DNA of 64,000 nt, taken from contig WSXW01000001.1 of assembly GCA_009773495.1 (NCBI GenBank), positions 62,001 through 126,000 on the forward strand, in the 5' to 3' direction. This document shows, in pieces, positions 34,504 to 42,528 of the stretch (the stretch's first letter is position 1; each line of letters opens with the position of its first letter). The translations under genes were made by a program, and so were the position numbers. Source of the DNA: Bacillota bacterium (lineage in GTDB: Bacteria > Bacillota > UBA994). The notes beneath the pieces were generated by a model that saw only the letters and a list, made by a program, of their open reading frames with translations, ran no database searches and was not told the origin of the DNA.

Positions 34504-35617
34504 TGCTTGTTTCACCTCGATTTTTCCTTTGTAAGGCCAGGAATTTACTGTATTGCATAGGGCGGAGTACACTTGTACGACGCAGGTCGTATGCCCTAAT
34601 TCTCAAGAACACGGTGCGCCCAGGCTTGCTATTTGCTTCTATTAGCCACACGTGGCCATTCTTGTCTACGCCTAAATCCAACCCGAATTCGCCAAAACGC
34701 CCCAGCTCTTTGTCTAGTGCAGTTGGAATGCTAACTCCTAGCCAGTTGATTTTCTCTAATATCTCTTGATACCTGTCGGGAAACTGCTGCTTCAGTAAGG
34801 CCTCAGTCCTAAGAGCGCTACCCCCTCCATGTAGGTTTGATGTTATGCTACCTCTCCGCCCAACTCTCGCTGCTGTACCCGTGACCTCCCATTGACCCTG
34901 TTCGTTTTTCTGGACAATGGTGCGGATATCAAAAGTGCTGCCGCGAAAGTGGTTAAGATAGAGACCCTGTTGCACCAGTAATCGTCTACGGTGGCTAACG
35001 TTTCGAACCAAGTTCAACACACCGGTAAGCGTTTGTACATTAGTGCTAAAGGGACGGTTAAGGTTATCTCTGCCTCGGCACTTGTAACCATCACGCAGTG
35101 CATGGATCTGGACAACTCCTTTTCCTTGACTCCCTGCATCAGGCTTAATAAAAATAAAACTATGTTTTTTTATCATTGACCCCAGAACTGTTGTACCTGT
35201 GAGGGGCATCGTATCAGGGATATGCGGCTTTAAGTCAGGATACTTATAGGCCGAGCGATACACCTCCCATTTCCCCCTCAGGGCCCGGCCGAAGAACACT
35301 ATACTGCGTTGTTTGCGAAGTCGTTTAGCGGCACCAAACAGCATTCCAGATATACTCCCTCCTGGAAAGAGCCGATCATATACAACATCCGGAAAGGCGT
35401 AATATTTGGCGTGCCACGAACCTTTCTCTGGGCTAAAACTATAGCCGTAAATCTTTCTACCCACCCAATCTATATCTAGCGGGCAGAAGACAAAGGCTCG
35501 GAGCCCTAAGTACCTAGCAGAACGGATAAGCTGCCTGAAGTAGCCACTTTCAGAAAATGGGGCTAGGCCACTGCGGTTACGATAGGACATAATTCCCACA
35601 GTTAACGGATAGTTCAT
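34496..35617 (-). CDS. YheC/YheD-type ATP-grasp protein, paralogue 3 (short form)
   Basis: 373 aa. It begins directly at the VGIMSYRNR motif and so lacks the ~85-residue N-terminal domain of the other three. Then FVFCPLDIDWVGRKIYGY, PDVVYDRLFP, LRGKWEVYR, IFIKPDAGSQGKGVVQI, STFDIRTIVQKNEQGQWEVTG and GLDLGVDKNGHVWLIEANSKPGR, all intact. ATG with GAGGTGAG upstream; 21 nt after the amidoligase gene. Confidence 0.9.
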   Translation of the reverse strand: MNYPLTVGIMSYRNRSGLAPFSESGYFRQLIRSARYLGLRAFVFCPLDIDWVGRKIYGYSFSPEKGSWHAKYYAFPDVVYDRLFPGGSISGMLFGAAKRLRKQRSIVFFGRALRGKWEVYRSAYKYPDLKPHIPDTMPLTGTTVLGSMIKKHSFIFIKPDAGSQGKGVVQIHALRDGYKCRGRDNLNRPFSTNVQTLTGVLNLVRNVSHRRRLLVQQGLYLNHFRGSTFDIRTIVQKNEQGQWEVTGTAARVGRRGSITSNLHGGGSALRTEALLKQQFPDRYQEILEKINWLGVSIPTALDKELGRFGEFGLDLGVDKNGHVWLIEANSKPGRTVFLRIRAYDLRRTSVLRPMQYSKFLALQRKNRGETSNA

Positions 35618-35638
35618 GTTCTCACCTCACCAATCTAT

Positions 35639-37042
35639 TTACGGTCTATAAACCCTGCCGCGCGGAATGGATAATTCCCATGTTCTACGGATGTCAGCAC
35701 GCTCGTTCCAGGTGAGCTGCCCCTTGACCATGGTCTCTATTATTTCAAGATCTGCAGCGTAGAGCTTAAAGGTAGATGTCTTGCTTAATTCGGACCAAAT
35801 GCTAGCAAAGTGCGGTACGAAGTACTCGCGGTTTGCCGCTATGAAGGCTTCTTGCGCACTAGGCAGAAGAAACAGGTCTTGAGTCAATAATTGATATTCA
35901 CTCGCCAACACCTTAGCTAGGCACATGACCGCTTTTGTCACCTGGGGTGAGACTAGCCAGCTAGCAGGCGTGCGATACTCGAATCCACCGTGTTCTTTAT
36001 GCCGAAAATCTCCCAAGTATCCATACTTCTTTCTGCGCCTTCTTGCCGTACTCGGTTCTTCTAGCAACAGCAGTGGAACGGCCAAGTAATTATCCAAGAC
36101 CCTAATTAGTTGCCCACTTAAAGGGACCCCTACAAAATGAACGTGTCCCCCAATAGGAAATTTACCAAAAGGCATGCTACCTGCGCGCCATTGCACGTTT
36201 GAGTAGGGGGCAAGTCTCAGGGCCTTGTTCATTGTAATTCTAATATTTTCTACTAACTGCAACGGTGAATAACTTGGCTCTGGACGAAGTTCTGCCAGCG
36301 GGTAGCCAGATACCGCTCCCTTCACAAACCTCGCGTCACAACCCACCAAGCCATCTCTTGGGAAAAACCTAGACGCCATTATCAAACGGCCTGTGCGTCC
36401 ATCGCGTAGCATAAATTCTGGGTCGGCACCAATGGATACGATTTTCTCTAAATACGCAGGGTTTGCTTTTTGAAATATTGGCATTGTCTGGCGCAGTTCT
36501 GCCTCCCGGAGTCGTTTCCGGATGGGCTCTGCGTAAGCTTGTGCCAGGCGCTTGGTTAATCTAGGGCCAGCCTCGACACCTACGATATACTGACGTCCTC
36601 TAGTATCTACTCCTAACTCCACTAGACCGAAGTCTAGACCTAGTACATGAAGCGTCCGGGCCGCTAATATGGAGCCATCTCGGGCTTCTTTCGATTCACT
36701 CCAGCTGACATCATGCACATTTCTCTGACCAATCTCCTTACGCAGTATCCGGACAAGTGTCATATCAAACATATAAAATCTGTACTTTCTGTAGTAAAGA
36801 GTTCCAGAGGAACTATAGGGTATGCGGTTGATCTCAAAAAACTCGTTCATACGAGCCATATTTCTAATGGCCTGGGCCCTATTGAGGACTAAAGTTGCCG
36901 TATCTGTTCCCTCCGTAACACCCCAACGCAGGACTACCTGCACCCCAGTGTCAATTGGCGGGCTCTTATGAACATCTATTTCTGGAAGTAGGCTGGGCAG
37001 CAATTTGAACGTTGTGGGCTCAGTGTGAAGGATTATCGCCAT
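35639..37042 (-). CDS. amidoligase (COOH-NH2 ligase type 2) fused to an ATP-grasp-like N-terminal half
   Basis: 467 aa. Residues ~1-175 resemble the C-terminal part of the YheC/YheD ATP-grasp fold (YYRKYRFYMFDMTLVRIL; LDFGLVELGVDTRGRQYIVGVEAGPRL replaces the usual EANSKPGR), so this half is probably degenerate. Residues ~200-467 match phage phiEco32-like COOH-NH2 ligases with a glutamine-synthetase-like fold: GADPEFML (205-212), ELRPEP (251-256), GGHVHF (298-303), GGFEYRTPASWL. Such enzymes form amide bonds between carboxylates and amines. Clear SD AGGAGG. Confidence 0.83.
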   Translation of the reverse strand: MAIILHTEPTTFKLLPSLLPEIDVHKSPPIDTGVQVVLRWGVTEGTDTATLVLNRAQAIRNMARMNEFFEINRIPYSSSGTLYYRKYRFYMFDMTLVRILRKEIGQRNVHDVSWSESKEARDGSILAARTLHVLGLDFGLVELGVDTRGRQYIVGVEAGPRLTKRLAQAYAEPIRKRLREAELRQTMPIFQKANPAYLEKIVSIGADPEFMLRDGRTGRLIMASRFFPRDGLVGCDARFVKGAVSGYPLAELRPEPSYSPLQLVENIRITMNKALRLAPYSNVQWRAGSMPFGKFPIGGHVHFVGVPLSGQLIRVLDNYLAVPLLLLEEPSTARRRRKKYGYLGDFRHKEHGGFEYRTPASWLVSPQVTKAVMCLAKVLASEYQLLTQDLFLLPSAQEAFIAANREYFVPHFASIWSELSKTSTFKLYAADLEIIETMVKGQLTWNERADIRRTWELSIPRGRVYRP

Positions 37043-37051
37043 GTTAACCTC

Positions 37052-38413
37052 CTACTGCAGCCCCCGGCTGCGCAAAAAACGTACCAGCCTCACCACAGAC
37101 ATAGATACACGCCGCTGTCCTGCTTCATTTGTTTGTCTTCCTGGGCGGGAATTCGCTTCGATTATCCATATTTTGGCGTTTATATCTACGGCTAAATCTA
37201 TCCCCACCTCTGCAAACTCATACTCGATTTCTTTCTCTATCGCTAAAGCAGCCGCTTTAGCGATTCGTCGGATGCGCAGAGTCATAAGCGATGGCTTAAT
37301 ACTGGGGCCAAATACGGCAGCTATGGCACGCCTAGGGTTAATAATCTGTCCTCCATCGGCCAAATTAGATATGACGTTGCCAGGCTGAGCTACTCTGGCC
37401 ACCATGCTCTGTACAGTCCAATGATTCCGCGTGCTCTTTTGCAGTAGCACCCGAATGTCAAAGGGTCCGCCATTTAAGTGGGCTAAGCTTAGTCCACGCT
37501 GAACAATGTACTGGTCTTGCCTGAGCAGTCTTTCGGCAACCCTCACCATCCCGGCTACGGTTGAAGCCCGCCCACGATAATCTGGGTGGTCCAAGCGAGT
37601 TAGGCGATATGCGAAGCCCTTTGAACTACGTGCGACCCGCAGTATTCCCGCGCCTAAAGAACCCTGCGTTGGCTTCACGAAGACAACGGGGTACTTTTTC
37701 AGGTAGGTCTCAAGGATTTTAGAATTAACCAATTCTTGTGTGGGCGGAAGGTGTTTTTTCAGTTCAGGGTAACTCTCTAGCATTTTGTGTACATCCCATT
37801 TATTTAAAAACACCCTGTTGTAGTACTGCAGATTACTTATCTGCAACAGATTCTCCTTTGCAGTAGTCATGCGCGTTGAAGTTTCTGACCTACGACTAGC
37901 CACCCGATCATAGACAATGTCTGGTAAGGGACAGCGCATCCTTTTGGGAACAGCCCCAGTCCAGACCCAGCCCCGCACCGACTTTGAGACCCAATCAATA
38001 TCTCTAGGACTAAACGCATAGGCCAACATGCCTCGACGTCTTGCCAGCCGAACGCAATCGCGAATTATCTCCGTGGTTTGCCCAAACACTCCACCAGTAT
38101 TGGTGCGGCGCGAGCCCATAATGCCCAAAACTGGTCCTAGTCGCAACGAACTATAGTTTTTATCCCACCACATGTACAGGCAATCTTCGGGCGAGACATA
38201 AAGGCTATCGATTAGGTCCGAACTCAGAAATAATCGCTGCGGACGGCTATCTTGCTTGCTCAGTTCTATCTGCGCACAGGCCTCACTCTGTCCGACGCGT
38301 AGCCGAGTTGTACCAGCACGCAGGCCAAGTTCGTCCGCAAGACGATGTGACAATAACATTGTTCTTACTGGAGCTTCATCCCGTAAAACCTTGATTATTA
38401 CTCTCGCTCCCAA
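37052..38413 (-). CDS. YheC/YheD-type ATP-grasp protein, paralogue 4 (first gene of the operon)
   Basis: 453 aa, full-length form: N-terminal ~95 residues ending LRLGPVLGIMGSRR, AYAFSPRDIDW, LPDIVYDRVASRR, RVFLNKWDVHKMLESYP, VFVKPTQGSLGAGILRV, VQRGLSLAHLNGGPFDIRVLLQK and GIDLAVDINAKIWIIEANSRPGR. TTG start with GAGGGGAG upstream. Leads the operon that continues with the amidoligase, three more ATP-grasp genes and the GNAT; separated from cotE by a terminator. Confidence 0.9.
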   Translation of the reverse strand: MGARVIIKVLRDEAPVRTMLLSHRLADELGLRAGTTRLRVGQSEACAQIELSKQDSRPQRLFLSSDLIDSLYVSPEDCLYMWWDKNYSSLRLGPVLGIMGSRRTNTGGVFGQTTEIIRDCVRLARRRGMLAYAFSPRDIDWVSKSVRGWVWTGAVPKRMRCPLPDIVYDRVASRRSETSTRMTTAKENLLQISNLQYYNRVFLNKWDVHKMLESYPELKKHLPPTQELVNSKILETYLKKYPVVFVKPTQGSLGAGILRVARSSKGFAYRLTRLDHPDYRGRASTVAGMVRVAERLLRQDQYIVQRGLSLAHLNGGPFDIRVLLQKSTRNHWTVQSMVARVAQPGNVISNLADGGQIINPRRAIAAVFGPSIKPSLMTLRIRRIAKAAALAIEKEIEYEFAEVGIDLAVDINAKIWIIEANSRPGRQTNEAGQRRVSMSVVRLVRFLRSRGLQ

Positions 38414-38449
38414 TTTCGCACTCCCCTCTCTATCGCGAGGTTCACTCTC

Positions 38450-38479
38450 AACATATGTTAGAAACCACTACTAAGGTGC
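38450..38479 (-). promoter_or_regulatory. possible sigma-K-like promoter of the ATP-grasp operon
   Basis: GCACC is followed after 17 bp by CATATGTTG; the sigma-K consensus is mACm-N16/17-CATANNNTA, so only the last base of the -10 deviates. It lies ~37 bp before the TTG of the first ATP-grasp gene. Weak on its own; supported by the coat-gene context. Confidence 0.4.
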
Positions 38480-38481
38480 AG

Positions 38482-38504
38482 AAAAAGCCGCCCCATTGGG
38501 CGGC
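38482..38504 (-). terminator. intrinsic terminator of cotE
   Basis: GCCGCCC and GGGCGGC pair over a 4-base loop and are followed by five T's on the minus strand. Located about 50 nt after the cotE stop. Confidence 0.85.
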
Positions 38505-38556
38505 CAAGCTAAGTATTCACGCACAGTCCTCATGCTGAGGCTGCAAGACATACTGC

Positions 38557-39123
38557 TTATGGACGGTCGTCGACGAACTCTTCGTCCTCGTCATCGATGA
38601 ACTCCTCAAAATCATCGGCATCCTCGTCGAACTCATCACCCTTCTTGTCATCGTCAGCAAAAGGTGGTTCGAAAACCTTTACCCAGAGTTTTGTCTCACC
38701 AACAATTTCGGCATAGAACTCCACATTAACTTCAATCTCTACTACGGAGCGACGAAGATGTACATCAAGGATACGAGGTTCCTTAACCAGTGTACACTTC
38801 ACACACTCGTCAACACCTAAGCGCACGCCTTCAAGATCCACCACCGGTAAGTGCTCCGTATAACATACAGTTTTCTTCTCCACACAGGTTTGGTTGCCTC
38901 CATCATACGCGTACCACACGTGGAGATCATACTGGCCAGTGATCTCTACCTTATTGTGCTTCGGGGATGCTACAAAACTATGACTCGTAACTCTGTAACC
39001 CAACACAGTCTCGGGAAGATTGGCAGTCTGCAGGGTAAACGCTTGCTTAAAGCGCTTTTGCCCCTTGGCACAGGTAGCCCTGACAAGAATATCTCTCAGT
39101 CCTCCTGAATCGCGATTCCACAT
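38557..39123 (-). CDS. cotE: outer spore coat morphogenetic protein CotE
   Basis: 188 aa (B. subtilis CotE is 181). RDILVRATCAKGQKRFKQAFTL, GYRVTSHSF, VEITGQYDLHVWYAYDGG, VCYTEHLPV and VEFYAEIVGETKLWVKV follow the CotE pattern, and the last ~30 residues are the very acidic C-terminal tail (DEDADDFEEFIDDEDEE). CotE directs assembly of the outer coat from the mother cell. The ATG is chosen for its SD (GGGGGG) and the homologous start; the longer reading has no support. A consensus sigma-K promoter lies 50 nt upstream. Confidence 0.9.
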   Translation of the reverse strand: MWNRDSGGLRDILVRATCAKGQKRFKQAFTLQTANLPETVLGYRVTSHSFVASPKHNKVEITGQYDLHVWYAYDGGNQTCVEKKTVCYTEHLPVVDLEGVRLGVDECVKCTLVKEPRILDVHLRRSVVEIEVNVEFYAEIVGETKLWVKVFEPPFADDDKKGDEFDEDADDFEEFIDDEDEEFVDDRP

Positions 39124-39173
39124 TGCAATTTCCCCCCCTTCGGTTCTGGCGTTAACTATGCCTAACGCTAGAC

Positions 39174-39202
39174 TATCGTATGACTGAGCGGGCAATGTTG
39201 TT
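39174..39202 (-). promoter_or_regulatory. sigma-K (or sigma-E) promoter of cotE
   Basis: AACA, then 16 bp, then CATACGATA: a full match to the sigma-K consensus mACm-N16-CATANNNTA. CATACGAT also fits the sigma-E -10 in 7 of 8 positions, in line with the dual sigma-E/sigma-K control known for cotE in B. subtilis. The cotE ATG is ~45 nt downstream of the expected start. Confidence 0.65.
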
Positions 39203-39248
39203 ACCCATCTGTCATGCTGCATCATATGAGGAAAGGCAGGAAGTTGTG

Positions 39249-39288
39249 AAAACGAAACAGCCACCACACAAGTAATGTGAGGTGGCTG
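39249..39288 (-). terminator. intrinsic terminator of the HtrA-like gene
   Basis: AGCCACCTCACA pairs with TGTGTGGTGGCT (one mismatch) over a short loop, followed by TTTCGTTTTC on the minus strand, ~26 nt after the stop. Confidence 0.75.
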
Positions 39289-39313
39289 GGGGGCAGAAAC
39301 ATGAAAACACTCT

Positions 39314-40624
39314 CTAAAACTCCGCCTCCCACGGATACATCGCGCCGTACTGATACGGTGAATTATCTGCGCTAGTCACTTCACCGAGCTGCACATCAAT
39401 AGTATGCACGCTACCTCCACGGCGAATGTCAAGATAAATATGATCTCCTGGCACAAAAAGCTCTAGCTCATAGCGCAACTCGATAAGCGTAGAAATAGCC
39501 CTCCCATTAATACTTAATAATGAGTCAGATTCCAGTAATCCAGCCAAAGCAGCTGGGCTACTTGGTGCAATTTCTACAATAGTTAATCCTTGCGCTCCGG
39601 GTAGGCCTAGTCCTGCAAAATAAGACTCTTCTACAACCACCCCCAAGAAGGGCCTCACTACGCCGCGCTCACTAAAACGAGCAATAATGTCCTTCGCAAG
39701 GTTTATTGGAATGGCAAAACCAAGTCCTTCAACTCCGGGAGCAACAATCTTGGATGAAGTAATAGCTATCACGCGCCCGTTGTAGTCTACCAGTGGTCCG
39801 CCACTATTGCCACCGTTAATAGCTGCATCGGTTTGAATGAGGGGGTAAGCACTCTGATCCGCCCGATTCAAACCACTTATAACCCCTGCTGTTACGGTAT
39901 TACGTAGTCCCAACGAAAGAGGATTGCCAATAGCCAAGACCTGTTGACCGACCTCCACTTTGTCCGAATTACCAAACTCCGCTACAGGTAAATCAGTAGC
40001 GGTAACCCTTACTACAGCAATGTCAGATACATAGTCGTAATTCCACAGTTCTCCTTTTAAGACCCGGCCGTCGTTTAGGATGACATAAACCTCGCCCGTC
40101 TCTAAGCCCCTTTGTTTCACAACATGGGTGTTAGTTATAACCATGCCGTCAGCTGAGAAAATCACACCCGTGCCTTGGTCTATAATCTCTTCACCGTCGG
40201 GCAAAGTTTTAATAGCTATAATACCTACTACACTTGGCTTCACTTTAGACACAACAACGACAGATGACTGTTGAGGCGAGACCAGCAACCCCCTAATTAG
40301 GCCCTCTAAACGGGCTATATCTGCCCGTAATTTGCCCACCTCAGTAATTTGAGTAGCTTCAGGTGCTGTTGTAATACTAACAACGTGTTTGTTTTCTTCC
40401 CAATGCACAGTAGCACCCATGGCCTCTGTTACGAAGCGCAATGGAACTAATAGGCGTCCCTCAGCTATATGCGCTGGAACATCGGAGCTAATCTCTTGAC
40501 CATCAACATAAACCTTGGCTACGGGATAGCCTCGGTAAGCACCCCAAGGGGCCGATACAGAACTTGCTGAGATAGGCAAGAGGATTAGAATAACCGCAAG
40601 CAGCAGCGCAAGAGTTTTTTTCAT
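39314..40624 (-). CDS. HtrA/DegP-like serine protease with copper-amine-oxidase-like N-terminal domain
   Basis: 436 aa, exported: signal peptide (MKKTLALLLAVILILLPISAS), then a copper amine oxidase N-terminal-like domain at ~35-85 (KVYVDGQEISSDVPAHIAEGRLLVPLRFVTEAMGA), found in many clostridial envelope proteins. An S1C trypsin-like domain at ~120-320 has catalytic His in ITNTHVV, Asp in SDIAVV and Ser in GGNSGGP. One PDZ domain at ~325-425 (LTIVEIAPSSPAALAGLLESDSLLSING). Probably handles misfolded envelope proteins. Confidence 0.92.
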   Translation of the reverse strand: MKKTLALLLAVILILLPISASSVSAPWGAYRGYPVAKVYVDGQEISSDVPAHIAEGRLLVPLRFVTEAMGATVHWEENKHVVSITTAPEATQITEVGKLRADIARLEGLIRGLLVSPQQSSVVVVSKVKPSVVGIIAIKTLPDGEEIIDQGTGVIFSADGMVITNTHVVKQRGLETGEVYVILNDGRVLKGELWNYDYVSDIAVVRVTATDLPVAEFGNSDKVEVGQQVLAIGNPLSLGLRNTVTAGVISGLNRADQSAYPLIQTDAAINGGNSGGPLVDYNGRVIAITSSKIVAPGVEGLGFAIPINLAKDIIARFSERGVVRPFLGVVVEESYFAGLGLPGAQGLTIVEIAPSSPAALAGLLESDSLLSINGRAISTLIELRYELELFVPGDHIYLDIRRGGSVHTIDVQLGEVTSADNSPYQYGAMYPWEAEF

Positions 40625-40793
40625 GTGAGCACCTCCACACCGTAACTTTCAACATTTGATGACTATAGTCCTGCACGAGGCGGCTCTAACGTTATTACGA
40701 AGCATTGACGAAAAAGTTGCCTATGAATAGAGGATGCTTTCCCTCATTGCAGAAATATCCTATAAGCGAAGCTCACCGAAAGGGGTTATTAAT

Positions 40794-41927
40794 TTGGAGT
40801 ACCGCACCTTTGGAGGGACATTTCTTAGACCATCATTACTGGGGTTTGGTTGCATGCGCCTACCGCTACTAGATGGAGACTCAGGCAAAATAAATGAGCC
40901 AGAGGCAATTACCATGATCCGCCATGCCATTGACTGCGGGGTAACCTATATTGATACAGCCTACCCCTACCATAAAGGCCAAAGCGAGATTGTCACTGGC
41001 AAGGCACTACGAGGTGGCTATCGAGAGAAAGTGTTGCTGGCTTCTAAGTTGCCCACCTGGCTATTGAACCAACCTAGAGACACTCCCCGCTATCTTAATG
41101 AACAGTTAGAGAAACTGCAGACTGACTGCATCGATCTCTACTTGGTCCATGCCTTAAACGCAAACACGTGGAAAAAGGCTGTGGAGCTAGATGTATGGGG
41201 GCACTTGCAAGAAGCCAAGAATAGAGGACAGGTCAGACATGTGGGTTTCTCCTTTCATGATAAGTACGAGGTCTTCGAAGAAATCCTTGAGGCCTACCCT
41301 TGGGATTTTTGTCAGATTCAGCTGAACTACATGGATGAAGACTATCAAGCCGGCCTTAGGGGCATGAAGAAGGCCTACGAAAAAGGAATAGCCGTAGTAG
41401 TTATGGAACCTCTGCGCGGTGGTAAACTTACAGGTACCCTACCCATTGACGTAGCAGCAATCTGGGCCCAAGCACCTGTTAGGCGCTCCCCAGCTGCTTG
41501 GGCCTTACGTTATGTAGCTAACCATCCTGAAGTCTCCGTAATCCTCAGCGGCATGAGCACATTAGAGCAAGTGAAGGAAAATATCGAAATACTTTCTGAA
41601 GCTAAACCGCGATCGCTCAGCGAGGCAGAAGTTACCATAATAGGAAAGGTACGCGAACTATACCATCAGAAGATTAAAGTATTGTGCACTGATTGTGGCT
41701 ATTGTCTCCCGTGCCCGCAGAGTGTAGCTATACCGCAACTGTTCTCCCTATATAACGAAGCATCGATGTACAACCTTGATATGACACGCTCCTATAGCTC
41801 TATGCAGGAGCACCAGAGCGATGCCTCGCTCTGCGTGGAGTGTGGTCAGTGCCTCACTGCTTGCCCACAAGCTCTGCCAATAACTGACCACCTTAAAGAA
41901 GCCCACGCCGCATTGAGAAAGAAGTAG
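40794..41927 (+). CDS. aldo/keto reductase with C-terminal 4Fe-4S ferredoxin domain
   Basis: About 377 aa. Residues ~1-280 form the AKR barrel: LGFGCMRLP, YIDTAYPYHKGQSE, LASKLPTW, DCIDLYLVHALN, RHVGFSFHD. Residues ~295-377 carry Cys-rich motifs: CTDCGYCLPCPQSVAIP and CVECGQCLTACPQALPI, one or two Fe-S clusters. This AKR-ferredoxin family is common in anaerobes, substrates mostly unknown. TTG start with AAAGGGG 8 nt upstream; the longer ATG reading lacks an SD. Confidence 0.9.
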   Translation: MEYRTFGGTFLRPSLLGFGCMRLPLLDGDSGKINEPEAITMIRHAIDCGVTYIDTAYPYHKGQSEIVTGKALRGGYREKVLLASKLPTWLLNQPRDTPRYLNEQLEKLQTDCIDLYLVHALNANTWKKAVELDVWGHLQEAKNRGQVRHVGFSFHDKYEVFEEILEAYPWDFCQIQLNYMDEDYQAGLRGMKKAYEKGIAVVVMEPLRGGKLTGTLPIDVAAIWAQAPVRRSPAAWALRYVANHPEVSVILSGMSTLEQVKENIEILSEAKPRSLSEAEVTIIGKVRELYHQKIKVLCTDCGYCLPCPQSVAIPQLFSLYNEASMYNLDMTRSYSSMQEHQSDASLCVECGQCLTACPQALPITDHLKEAHAALRKK

Positions 41928-41972
41928 GGGCCGGCACATGGCGCATAGCACAAAGTAGTGCTCCTTTCTTGA

Positions 41973-42022
41973 ATGGTCAACACATAGGTAACACTTTATG
42001 GTCAAGACATGGGTAACACTTT
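41973..42022. repeat. tandem 25-bp direct repeat, probable IS end
   Basis: Two adjacent 25-bp units start ATGGTCAA and end GGTAACACTTT and differ at two positions (23 of 25). On the minus strand they read AAGTGTTACCCATGTCTTGACC-like, a sequence type common at insertion-sequence ends. They directly follow the truncated transposase reading frame. Confidence 0.7.
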
Positions 42023-42268
42023 TAGGTAACATAAACGCCGACAGGCCTGCTCCAATTTCCGGCTGGTATGGATACCGTTCATGTATCCGTATACCAGTAC
42101 CATAAATAGACTTTCCGGTGACCTCTCGATTCTCCCCGGCCTGGAGCACACCGCGTGCAATCTACTATAATCCATCCTTTCTAGCACGGCGTTGAGCAGC
42201 CTCACCGAATCATCATCAGGGATCATTACACCAATATCCATCGGAATTGCCAGTTGATATACACTCCC
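42002..42268 (-). mobile_element. IS1182-like transposase 5' remnant (copy A)
   Basis: The reading frame at 42241-42002 gives MDIGVMIPDDDSVRLLNAVLERMDY...SPESLFMVLVYGYMNGIHTSRKLEQACRR and then loses similarity. This is the N-terminal DUF772 region of an IS1182-type transposase (normally over 400 aa), so the element is inactive. The upstream GGGAGTGTATATCAA and the first 110 bp recur at 55541-55691. It ends at the tandem 25-bp repeats, suggesting a second IS end was joined here. Confidence 0.8.
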
Positions 42269-42360
42269 AAATGATGCAACAGCCCATGGTCCCCACGTCT
42301 ACGCTAAAAGGGCACAGCCCTATCGCATAGCCCTGCTATGCTTGCGGGTAATACATGCCC

Positions 42361-42487
42361 TCCAGTGTAGGGGCACGGCACTGCCGTGCCCTCGTGGCCA
42401 CCTAAAAGGGCACGACATGTCGTGCCCCTACACAAAAATAGGAACGGTGCCATGCCGTGCCCCTCCAGTGTAGGGGCACGGCACTGC
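42361..42487. repeat. palindromic intergenic repeats built on GTGTAGGGGCACG
   Basis: A 24-bp unit starting TCCAGTGTAGGGGCACG occurs identically at 42361-42384 and 42464-42487. Its 13-bp core also occurs inverted at 42421-42433, forming a perfect-arm palindrome with 42365-42377. Related AAAGGGCACG...CGTGCCC hairpins fill the space between and upstream from 42306. Such REP-like elements are non-coding. Together with the IS remnant they fill the ~600 bp between the AKR gene and lgt. Confidence 0.82.
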
Positions 42488-42518
42488 TAAAAGGGGGCTG
42501 TTACTGCAACAGCCCCCT
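42488..42518 (-). terminator. intrinsic terminator of lgt
   Basis: AGGGGGCTGTT and AACAGCCCCCT form a perfect 11-bp stem over 5 bases, followed by TTTTAG on the minus strand, 10 nt after the lgt stop. Confidence 0.82.
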
Positions 42519-42528
42519 CTGTTTAGGT

